Source: CAYIFC01 sp964362645 | GTDB taxonomy: Bacteria; Patescibacteriota; Minisyncoccia; Phycocordibacterales; JACOZG01 | Assembly (NCBI GenBank): GCA_964362645.1 | Contig: CAYIFC010000001.1 | Span: 1 to 39,919 of the forward strand | DNA: 39,919 nt | Direction of reading: 5' to 3' | Shown here: piece by piece, positions 32,639-38,815 of the stretch | Position numbering within the stretch: the stretch's first letter is position 1 | Layout of the letters: each line of letters begins with the position of its first letter | The notes under the pieces: model-generated | The model's input: the letters and a program-made list of their open reading frames with translations, nothing else | The model's database searches: none | Told to the model about the DNA's origin: nothing | Translations under genes and position numbers: made by a program

Positions 32639-33670
32639 TTATTCAACCAGATAGCGACCGTCCTTTTCGCGTTTAAAATAGTTAGGGTTGCGGAGATTCA
32701 CCAAAACAGTGTTTGGTTTAACGTAACGTTCTTTGAGTACGCGTCCGAGCACATCTTCTTCTGTTAGTGGACCATGTTCTTTAAGAATAGTTTCAATTAC
32801 TTCGCGCACAACTCCACGGGTGTAACCCCAATCAGAGAGAGCGTACATTCCGCGACCAACGAGAACAAAGCGCTTATCTTTAATTAGTTCGTTGTGGCAA
32901 GTGGCTGGATTGGCGCGACGACTGAAAGAGTTATGGATTGATTTGGCAACTTCAGTAAAGTGCATTGGCGAACCCTGCTCGCGTAGGACTAAGAAAGCAT
33001 AGTCGCGGATACCGCGCACGCGGACGTTGGGCGAAGTGGTTAGACCCCACTCACCAACAGGGTTAGTACCCAAAAGTTTTGAAATAGCGAGCCAGCGCCG
33101 GGCCTTCTCTTCCACACCGTTACCAGCAACTCCGGAATCGAGATGTTTAACAAGCATTTTTACCATCTCCTCTTCTGGGAGAAGATCTTCTTCCGAGAGT
33201 TTGCTGGCAACCTTACGAATTGTTTGCTCGATCTTTTCGGCATGATCGTCGTCGGTAGTCCAGCGATGATGGAACTCATCATCTTCTTTGCGCTTAGTAA
33301 ACTCAGTGCCAAGAACTAGTAAAAAGTGGATATGGTTTTGCACTACTTCATTTTTATCCAAATGCGCTAAAAAGTCGCGTTCGTGGGCCACACCACCATA
33401 CTCATGTAAGGCATGTTTAAGTTCCGCAAAAATGTCTTGCGTTTCGGCAAAAGCTGGAGATTTGCGGATGACTTTTAGGGAAAAGTCTTCGATCTGGCGT
33501 ACGCGTTCGCGAGTAATGCCATAAATTTGGCCAATGGCCTCAAGGGTCATACCCTCATTTTGGTCTAGGCCGTAACGCTTGCGCATAATGTCGCGCGCTC
33601 GTTCAGCTAAGGCTGAAAGTAGCCCCTTTGTTACGTTTTTGGGTTTAAATGTGATTGTTACTTGATTCAT
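32639..33670 (-). CDS. Sigma-region-4 and HARE-HTH DNA-binding regulator
   Basis: A 343-residue DNA-binding protein. Residues about 20-75 carry a sigma-70 region-4 helix-turn-helix (ALAERARDIMRKRYGL, LEAIGQIYGITRERVRQIE), the -35-contacting part. The C-terminal third has two winged-helix units of the HARE type (YAFLVLREQGSPMHFTEVAKSI, then VREVIETILKEHGPLTEEDVLGRVL). Region 2 is missing, so it is not a complete sigma factor. Such proteins are common in CPR genomes, with unknown targets. Confidence 0.85.
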   Translation of the reverse strand: MNQVTITFKPKNVTKGLLSALAERARDIMRKRYGLDQNEGMTLEAIGQIYGITRERVRQIEDFSLKVIRKSPAFAETQDIFAELKHALHEYGGVAHERDFLAHLDKNEVVQNHIHFLLVLGTEFTKRKEDDEFHHRWTTDDDHAEKIEQTIRKVASKLSEEDLLPEEEMVKMLVKHLDSGVAGNGVEEKARRWLAISKLLGTNPVGEWGLTTSPNVRVRGIRDYAFLVLREQGSPMHFTEVAKSIHNSFSRRANPATCHNELIKDKRFVLVGRGMYALSDWGYTRGVVREVIETILKEHGPLTEEDVLGRVLKERYVKPNTVLVNLRNPNYFKREKDGRYLVE

Positions 33671-33744
33671 ATTATTAATATTTAACTATATATATCATCC
33701 TACTAAACTCTCGTCAAGCCGTCAAGGATTGTGGTCAAATACAT

Positions 33745-33777
33745 AAAAAAGAGCGTGATACCGAAGTGGTACCACGC
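33745..33777 (-). terminator. Intrinsic terminator of the 33837 gene
   Basis: Ten-base arms at 33753-33762 and 33768-33777 (one G-U pair), followed on the minus strand by TC and six T (plus 33745-33750). A second stem lies just before it at 33788-33836. Confidence 0.88.
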
Positions 33778-33787
33778 CCCTGGCGCG

Positions 33788-33836
33788 CCCCCTGCCATCC
33801 GTTCGTTTTTGAAAACTTCTGCGGATGGGTTGGGGG
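33788..33836 (-). other. Long stem-loop directly after the 33837 stop codon
   Basis: CCCCC and CCATCCG (33788-33801) pair with CGGATGG and GGGGG (33822-33836) around small bulges, with an inner GTTTT/AAAAC stem. It lies between the stop and the terminator, so the 3' untranslated region is highly structured. Confidence 0.55.
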
Positions 33837-34067
33837 TTATAGCGTAAATTTACGAAGCAACCGATCGACTGTTGCGTCGATCTTTTTTTGAGTTTCGAAG
33901 GTACCGTCGGCGATTTCAGCCCTGGCTTTGTCTATCTTGGCTTGCCTCAAATTGCGCCGGACAGCCACCTCGATTGGGTGCGGCCGGCTACTGATTATTG
34001 CTGGTGCTACAAAGACCTTTTTCGGCTTGGGAACTCCGTTTCCTGTCGTCACTTGCAATCCTTTCAT
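33837..34067 (-). CDS. Small basic protein of unknown function
   Basis: Seventy-six residues from MKGLQVTTG; rich in Lys and Arg, with PKKVFVAPAIISSRPHPIEVAVRRNLRQAKIDKARAEIADG and a helical C-terminus. No family recognised; nucleic-acid binding is possible from charge alone. The start at 34067 is preferred over 34091 because GGGAG lies seven bases upstream. Own promoter (34097-34125) and terminator; stands alone between the regulator and leuS. Confidence 0.55.
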   Translation of the reverse strand: MKGLQVTTGNGVPKPKKVFVAPAIISSRPHPIEVAVRRNLRQAKIDKARAEIADGTFETQKKIDATVDRLLRKFTL

Positions 34068-34096
34068 AAAAACACTCCCGCGGCGATCCAAACCTA

Positions 34097-34125
34097 TTTA
34101 TACACTATATAACAAAATTAAGCAA
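34097..34125 (-). promoter_or_regulatory. Promoter of the 33837 gene, inside the leuS 3' end
   Basis: Minus strand TTGCTT, 17-base spacer, TATAAA. It overlaps the leuS stop at 34105 and gives a leader of about 23 bases with a Shine-Dalgarno. Confidence 0.5.
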
Positions 34126-35985
34126 GCGGTTGGGGACGAAGATTATTTTCTGGATAGTTTTGTCTTTGAGCCAGAGAGCGATTTTGGGATCTTGTTCGGC
34201 AACAGCTTTAACCTCACTTTCAGAAGCATTGGTAGGTACTTCAATTGTCGCGCGCATTTTGCCGTTAACTTGGACCACGATATTGGCCACGGTTTTGGCT
34301 GTAGATTTTAGAGCCTGCGGCCAAGGTTCAATATGAATAGACTTTTTATCACCCAACTGCGACCAAAGCTCGTCAGTAATATGCGGCGCAAAGGGCGATA
34401 AAAGTTTAAGGAAAATCTGCCAATCTTTTTTATTAACCGATTCGAGCTTCTCGAACTCATTTAGTTGGATCATTAACGCCGAGATCGCTGTATTAAACTT
34501 CATCGCCTCAATATCCTCCCCCACCTTCTTAATCGTGTTTTGGATATTTGAATTTTGGATTTTAGATTTGTTTCGGATTTCGTGCTTTGTGCTTAGAATT
34601 TTTTCTTGGAGTCTCCAAACTCTCTCCAAGAAACGTTGCGCTCCCACCAAACCCGCTTCGCCCCAAGCGATCGCCTGATCAAACGGGCCCATAAACATCT
34701 CGTACACGCGCAAAGTGTCAGCGCCGTAGCGCTTAACAATCTCATCGGGGTTAACAACATTACCTTTCGACTTTGACATCTTCTCGCCACCTTCGGCCAA
34801 GATTAATCCGTGGGAAGTTCGCTTTTGATAGGGCTCTTTACTCGGGACTAGACCGAGATCATAAAAAAATTTGTGCCAAAAGCGTGAGTAGAGTAAGTGG
34901 AGGGTAGTGTGCTCCATGCCACCGTTATACCAATCTACTGGCAACCATTTCTTAAAATTCGAAGCACGAAATATGAAGCTCGAAACTTTATTCGAATTTC
35001 GAAATTCGGATTTCGGATTTCCTCGCATGATGTATGCGAGGTAGTACCACGACGAGCCAGCCCAATTGGGCATAGTATCTGTTTCGCGCCGAGCCGGGCC
35101 TTTGCACACCGGGCACTTAGTTTTGACCCACTTCTCTATCGAAGCCAGTGGCGACTCCCCTGTTTCCGTCGGCTGATAGCGCTTAACCTTCGGCAACTTA
35201 ACTGGCAATTCTTTGTCCGGCACGGGCTGCCATTTACCACACTTCTCGCACCAAACTAACGGAATCGGTTCCCCCCAATACCTCTGCCGCGAAAAAATCC
35301 AATCCCGCATATTTACAATCCAGTTCCGTTGTTGAGTTTTAACGGAGTCAGTAAAATCGACTAAGTCCAAATCTTTATCTAGGCGATCAGCGTATTTAGT
35401 GATGGCGAGCATCCATTGCTCCTTCTCGCGTTGTTCGGTTGCCGCACCACAGCGTTCACACTTACCGTTAACCGCTTCTTCGTTGGCCAAACCGATCTTA
35501 CATGATGGGCACCAATTAATCGTGGCCGCTTTTTTGTAAGCTAATCCGTTTTTGAAAAATTGGAGGAAGAACCACTGCGTCCATTTATAGTAGTTAGGAT
35601 CGGTGGTATTGATCTCACGCGACCAATCAAAAGAATAACCGAGCGATTTTAGTTGCTTGCGATAGCGATCCGTATTCCTTTTTGTTATCACGGCCGGAGC
35701 AATGCCAGTTTTGATAGCATAGTTCTCGGTTGGCAAACCGAAAGCGTCCCAACCGATTGGGTAGAGTACTTCGTAACCTTCGGCTCGCCTCTTACGAGCC
35801 ACCACGTCCATCGCGGTGTAGCCACGGACATGCCCAACGTGTAGGCCCTCGCCAGAGGGGTATGGGAACTCCACTAAAGGATAGAACTTTTTCTTCTTCG
35901 ACTTATCCTTGGCCTGATGCAACCTCTGCTTCTCCCACGCCTTCTGCCACTTCGGCTCAATTTTTTTCGGCTCGTACGCTTTCAT
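34105..35985 (-). CDS. leuS: Leucyl-tRNA synthetase lacking the CP1 editing domain
   Basis: Class I synthetase charging tRNA-Leu. The HIGH motif is HVGH (residues 49-52), the zinc domain is WCPSC...CERC, and KMSKS lies near residue 403. Normally the CP1 editing domain (about 190 residues) sits after KTQQRNWI; here it joins NMRDWIFSRQRYWG directly near residues 221-235. Two low-complexity insertions occur, near residues 322-344 (within SEFRNSNKVSSFIFRASNF) and 460-485 (STKHEIRNKSKIQNSNIQ). The start at 35985 (MKAYEP) is used since the earlier frame opening lies in the promoter. 626 residues instead of about 860 in E. coli. Confidence 0.94.
   Translation of the reverse strand: MKAYEPKKIEPKWQKAWEKQRLHQAKDKSKKKKFYPLVEFPYPSGEGLHVGHVRGYTAMDVVARKRRAEGYEVLYPIGWDAFGLPTENYAIKTGIAPAVITKRNTDRYRKQLKSLGYSFDWSREINTTDPNYYKWTQWFFLQFFKNGLAYKKAATINWCPSCKIGLANEEAVNGKCERCGAATEQREKEQWMLAITKYADRLDKDLDLVDFTDSVKTQQRNWIVNMRDWIFSRQRYWGEPIPLVWCEKCGKWQPVPDKELPVKLPKVKRYQPTETGESPLASIEKWVKTKCPVCKGPARRETDTMPNWAGSSWYYLAYIMRGNPKSEFRNSNKVSSFIFRASNFKKWLPVDWYNGGMEHTTLHLLYSRFWHKFFYDLGLVPSKEPYQKRTSHGLILAEGGEKMSKSKGNVVNPDEIVKRYGADTLRVYEMFMGPFDQAIAWGEAGLVGAQRFLERVWRLQEKILSTKHEIRNKSKIQNSNIQNTIKKVGEDIEAMKFNTAISALMIQLNEFEKLESVNKKDWQIFLKLLSPFAPHITDELWSQLGDKKSIHIEPWPQALKSTAKTVANIVVQVNGKMRATIEVPTNASESEVKAVAEQDPKIALWLKDKTIQKIIFVPNRLLNFVI
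34531..34606. repeat. Repeat-derived insertion 2 in leuS
   Basis: AT-rich repetitive DNA. On the minus strand it contains AAAATTCTAAGCACAAAG, close to the opposite-strand core of the element at 34954-35020. It is in frame and encodes STKHEIRNKSKIQNSNIQN. Confidence 0.6.
34954..35020. repeat. Repeat-derived insertion 1 in leuS
   Basis: AT-rich repetitive DNA with core AAAATTCGAAGCACGAAA on the plus strand, followed by runs of TTTCGAAATTCGGATTTCGG type. It is in frame and encodes the peptide around SEFRNSNKVSSFIFRASNF, between parts of the catalytic domain that are normally adjacent. Confidence 0.65.
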
Positions 35986-35996
35986 AATTAGACTTG

Positions 35997-36005
35997 AGTA
36001 TAGCA
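35997..36005 (-). promoter_or_regulatory. Extended -10 promoter of leuS
   Basis: Minus strand TGCTATACT, ending 11 bases before the ATG at 35985; leader only a few bases, no Shine-Dalgarno. Confidence 0.5.
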
Positions 36006-36026
36006 AGGACGAAATAGATTAGGGAC

Positions 36027-36054
36027 TTGACATAATTTGCACCTCATGTAGACT
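36027..36054 (+). promoter_or_regulatory. Promoter of the 36060 small transcript
   Basis: TTGACA (36027-36032), a 16-base spacer, TAGACT (36049-36054) with TG immediately before. It diverges from leuS. Confidence 0.5.
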
Positions 36055-36059
36055 CTGGC

Positions 36060-36277
36060 TCGATCTGATAGTGTGGAAGCTGTCAGACAAATGGTCAGGT
36101 CTTTTAAGGAGAGAGGATGATTAATAGCAGGGACGGTCCCTAGAAACATGGTGGGGAAAGAAGTATGTCGTTTAACAATCTCTGAATTACCAAAATGGTC
36201 ATGGTCAGTGTACGCCCATACACGAAACCACTTATCCTACAACAAGCCCCGCTGGACGTTCCAGCGGGGTCTTTTTT
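36060..36277 (+). ncRNA. Candidate small RNA or small-ORF transcript
   Basis: About 215 bases bounded by a promoter (36027-36054) and a strong terminator (36247-36277). A good Shine-Dalgarno, AAGGAG, precedes ATG 36117, but that frame stops after eight residues (MINSRDGP). A second ATG (36148) opens 43 residues and ends inside the terminator T run, with no Shine-Dalgarno of its own. A short stem (AGGGAC/GTCCCT) lies just before it. I cannot decide between a non-coding RNA and a peptide gene; neither resembles a family I know. Confidence 0.4.
36247..36277 (+). terminator. Intrinsic terminator of the 36060 transcript
   Basis: Nine-base perfect arms CCCCGCTGG (36247-36255) and CCAGCGGGG (36261-36269), five-base loop, then TC and six T. 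Confidence 0.9.
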
Positions 36278-36296
36278 AGTTTTTTCTATATTTCCC

Positions 36297-36893
36297 TTAC
36301 TGCACCACGACTTCTCGCAAAACCACATCGCTTAGCGGGTGGTCGTTTTCGTTTTTCGGCACATCTTGGATCGCCATCACCACCTCCATTCCACTTAAGA
36401 CTTTACCAAACACAGTGTGTTTACCATCAAGCCACGGTGTGGCGAGAGCCGTAACGATAAAGAATTGCGAGCCATTAGAGTTCGGTCCGCTATTAGCCAT
36501 TGCCAATGCCCCCTGCACAACTTTCTCATCATTAAACTCGTCCGGGAAGGTATAACCCGGACCACCTGTGCCATGTACTTGCCAATCCTTCGGCGCTTCT
36601 TTGGTAAGCGGGTCGCCGCCCTGGATCATAAAGTCTTTGATCACACGATGGAAAAGAGTGCCATTATAGAAACCCGCGTTCGCCAATTTAATAAAGTTTT
36701 CTACCGTCTTCGGCGCCTTAGTGACAAATAATTCTAAGGTGATATCACCCTGACTGGTTTTAAATATTACCGTTGGATTGTTGTTAGCAACTGGCTCGGG
36801 CACAACAGCACCGTTCTCGTGTTTTTCTTTATTCATCACAAAAATAATTATTAATAACACAATTAATACTAAGACAAAAATTGATTTTTTCAT
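36297..36893 (-). CDS. Membrane-anchored cyclophilin-type peptidyl-prolyl isomerase
   Basis: A cyclophilin that isomerises X-Pro bonds, tethered by an N-terminal helix (residues 4-20) so it likely acts on extracytoplasmic proteins. Active-site patterns are FHRVIKDFMIQGGDP and GALAMANSGPNSNGSQFFI. The domain covers about residues 40-197, within the usual size. The gene follows hpf by five bases and ends near a convergent plus-strand terminator. Confidence 0.93.
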   Translation of the reverse strand: MKKSIFVLVLIVLLIIIFVMNKEKHENGAVVPEPVANNNPTVIFKTSQGDITLELFVTKAPKTVENFIKLANAGFYNGTLFHRVIKDFMIQGGDPLTKEAPKDWQVHGTGGPGYTFPDEFNDEKVVQGALAMANSGPNSNGSQFFIVTALATPWLDGKHTVFGKVLSGMEVVMAIQDVPKNENDHPLSDVVLREVVVQ

Positions 36894-36898
36894 GTTTC

Positions 36899-37270
36899 TT
36901 ACTTAAAAGGGTACATCCCTCGAATAATGTTTTTAACCATCCTCCCGCCGCGACGCAGTAAAGTGGTATCTTTGCGGCGCGCACGTTTAATCTCATTAGC
37001 GATATCATCTTTAACAGCATCGATCGCCGCGTACAAATCGTCCTTCACCGCCTCCGCTCGGAAGCGTTTACCTTGCCAGTCAATATTAATTTCCGCCCGG
37101 AAAACCTCACCTTGCTTGTGGTGGTCGGTCTCTTTACCAATTTCTACTTGGACGGAGGCGGGGCTCTCACTTTCGTCTAGAAACTTGCCAAGTTTCTTCA
37201 ACCTCTTATCAACATAATTCTGCAAGGCGGGGCTTAATTCAATCTGCGTTGCTTTAATATTGATATTCAT
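36899..37270 (-). CDS. hpf: Ribosome hibernation promoting factor, short form
   Basis: A 123-residue HPF/YfiA-family protein, which binds the decoding site of idle ribosomes. IKATQIELSPALQNYVDKRLKKLGKFLD and AAIDAVKDDIANEIKRARRK are the diagnostic ends of the beta-alpha-beta-alpha fold. No long C-terminal dimerisation domain, so it is the short type. A TGCTATAAT ends six bases before its ATG, inside the ndh stop region. Confidence 0.93.
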   Translation of the reverse strand: MNINIKATQIELSPALQNYVDKRLKKLGKFLDESESPASVQVEIGKETDHHKQGEVFRAEINIDWQGKRFRAEAVKDDLYAAIDAVKDDIANEIKRARRKDTTLLRRGGRMVKNIIRGMYPFK

Positions 37271-37276
37271 AAGCTA

Positions 37277-37285
37277 ATTATAGCA
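37277..37285 (-). promoter_or_regulatory. Leaderless extended -10 promoter of hpf
   Basis: Minus strand TGCTATAAT, six bases before the hpf ATG. The last codons of ndh (Ala-Met-Leu-stop) form the box. Confidence 0.6.
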
Positions 37286-38432
37286 TTGCCGCGTCCGTAG
37301 CACACAATTTGCAGGTGCCGCCCAAAATGTGTTGCGGATGGAAGGCTGTCCAAGCCTTACCAAGGGGTAAGATAGAGAGGAAAAAACGTAGATCAGCGGC
37401 TCGACGGAGAAACCAGCCAAAGCGACCAACAATAACCGAGGGTCCCAATTTGACGACGGCCCAACCTGGACCTATCGGCAGAGCATAGATTGCAGATTTC
37501 GGGCAATAACTAGTCAATCCTTGGCCGTTAATCTGTCGCGCTACATAACTCGCGTTATGGATAGCGGTTTGGGCCATGCCGGTGTAGCGTGTCGCCGCGC
37601 CATCACCAATTACAAATACGTTACTCCAACCTGGTGGGTGCAAGTGTTCGTCAACATTAACTCTCCCTTTTTTATCCAAGGTTAGACCAGCGATTTCGTT
37701 GTATAAGTGATTGGGCTTAACACCGGCCGTCCAGATTACCGTTTTGGTTTTTAATTCAAGATCTTTTAAAAAGATACCGTCTACCTCTTCCTTTTCCAAG
37801 GGTCGATTAACAAATATATTTACTCCCAGTTCGTGTAAACGTTTGGTTGCCTCACTTGAGATTTCCAGCGAGAGTGAAGGCAAGAGTCGTGGAGCGCCCT
37901 CAAACAAGTTAATTGATATGAATGTTGGTAAGTATGTGGCTAGTTCACCAGCCAACTCTACACCGCTCGGCCCGCCTCCTACAATCGCAATGCTTGCTGG
38001 CTGACCGGCCATCATCAATGACTTAAGATGCCGATTGAGATCAATGGCTTCGGCAATCGATTTGAAGCCAAAAGAATAATCCAACAGGCCAGGAATGTTG
38101 AAATAGGCGGTCTCACTTCCAAGGGCTAAGACAAGATAATCATACTTATAAACAGTACCACTTTCGCCACTGGCTGTTTGCCCTCGTAAATCAATTTTTT
38201 TTATGGTATCTGTTTCGACATTGACTTTAGTGTCTGCAAAAATTTCGGTAATTGGTACACACACCTCAAGCGGCGATCCACCCGCTACGATGCGGTAGAG
38301 CGCCGCTTGGTACTCAAAGTGAGGTTTGTCACTGACTAAGGTAATGGCTAGATCTTTGTTGCCACCAAGCTCAAGATCAAGAGCCGTCCGAATGCCGCCA
38401 AAACCACCACCAACAATTAGAACTTTCTTCAC
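37278..38432 (-). CDS. Type II NADH dehydrogenase-like FAD/NAD(P) oxidoreductase
   Basis: A 384-residue two-dinucleotide-domain flavoprotein. VLIVGGGFGGIRTALDL is the FAD fold near the start; SIAIVGGGPSGVELAGELA near residue 150 is the NAD-binding fold; NVFVIGDGAATRYTGMAQTAIHNA completes the FAD site. It resembles NDH-2, which passes electrons from NADH to quinone without proton pumping. The start is GTG at 38432. The end has CKLC, whose role is unclear. A respiratory role in a CPR cell is uncertain; other redox uses are possible. Confidence 0.82.
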   Translation of the reverse strand: MKKVLIVGGGFGGIRTALDLELGGNKDLAITLVSDKPHFEYQAALYRIVAGGSPLEVCVPITEIFADTKVNVETDTIKKIDLRGQTASGESGTVYKYDYLVLALGSETAYFNIPGLLDYSFGFKSIAEAIDLNRHLKSLMMAGQPASIAIVGGGPSGVELAGELATYLPTFISINLFEGAPRLLPSLSLEISSEATKRLHELGVNIFVNRPLEKEEVDGIFLKDLELKTKTVIWTAGVKPNHLYNEIAGLTLDKKGRVNVDEHLHPPGWSNVFVIGDGAATRYTGMAQTAIHNASYVARQINGQGLTSYCPKSAIYALPIGPGWAVVKLGPSVIVGRFGWFLRRAADLRFFLSILPLGKAWTAFHPQHILGGTCKLCATDAAML

Positions 38433-38438
38433 TCGTCT

Positions 38439-38447
38439 ATTCTAACA
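38439..38447 (-). promoter_or_regulatory. Leaderless extended -10 promoter of the ndh-like gene
   Basis: Minus strand TGTTAGAAT, ending six bases before the GTG start at 38432; no Shine-Dalgarno. Confidence 0.5.
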
Positions 38448-38490
38448 ACTACTGACAGAAATTTATAGTCTGATAAACAACCGAGATCGC

Positions 38491-38521
38491 AAACAAAGCA
38501 TCGCCTTGCGGTGCTTTGTTT
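38491..38521 (-). terminator. Probable terminator of the KGG gene
   Basis: Ten-base arms AAACAAAGCA (38491-38500) and its complement (to 38521) with inner pairing of CGC/GCG. It is A/T-rich at its base and lacks a clean T run; it may work in both directions. A separate GGGCGG/CCGCCC pairing spans the KGG stop. Confidence 0.5.
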
Positions 38522-38549
38522 CAGGGCGGGTGTCTACAAGCTCGCTGAC

Positions 38550-38690
38550 TCACTGTCCGCCCTTGTGCCCACCCATGCGGCCGATCTCAGAGTAAAATTC
38601 TGAACCATGGATCGCGGCGGTTCGTTCGCCACCCTTTCGACCGGCCTGTTCCACGGTCATTTTGCCACTACTAGTATTACTTCGGACCAT
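38550..38690 (-). CDS. KGG-motif small stress-type protein
   Basis: Forty-six residues with KGGERTAAIHGSEFYSEIGRMGGHKGG, matching the KGG repeat of general stress proteins such as GsiB/con-10 families. Such proteins are hydrophilic and thought to protect during stress or dehydration; here only about one and a half repeats occur. Short enough to be missed by ordinary gene calling. An in-frame ATG at residue 11 is an alternative start. No strong Shine-Dalgarno. Confidence 0.75.
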   Translation of the reverse strand: MVRSNTSSGKMTVEQAGRKGGERTAAIHGSEFYSEIGRMGGHKGGQ

Positions 38691-38800
38691 GTAAGTTTTC
38701 TTATTGATTAATAATTTCGACTCAAGTCATATCATATACAACCGATGTGAAAGACTTGTGAACCAAGCGCCTCAAGGTGGTTAAATTTGAAAAATTATTG

Positions 38801-38806
38801 TAGAAT
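38801..38806 (+). promoter_or_regulatory. Putative -10 of the efflux adaptor gene
   Basis: TAGAAT preceded by TTG, ending nine bases before ATG 38816 (three bases before ATG 38810). No Shine-Dalgarno and no clear -35. Confidence 0.3.
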
Positions 38807-38815
38807 CCGATGACG

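Noticed and set aside
7041..34067. Stand-alone accessory genes as integron cassettes with attC sites
   Set aside because: Their 3' hairpins differ in sequence and end in T runs, as terminators do; no consistent attC core pairs or integrase gene was found.
36148..36279. 43-residue ORF as a confident gene
   Set aside because: It has no Shine-Dalgarno of its own and its last codons form the terminator hairpin and T run; kept only as part of a candidate transcript.
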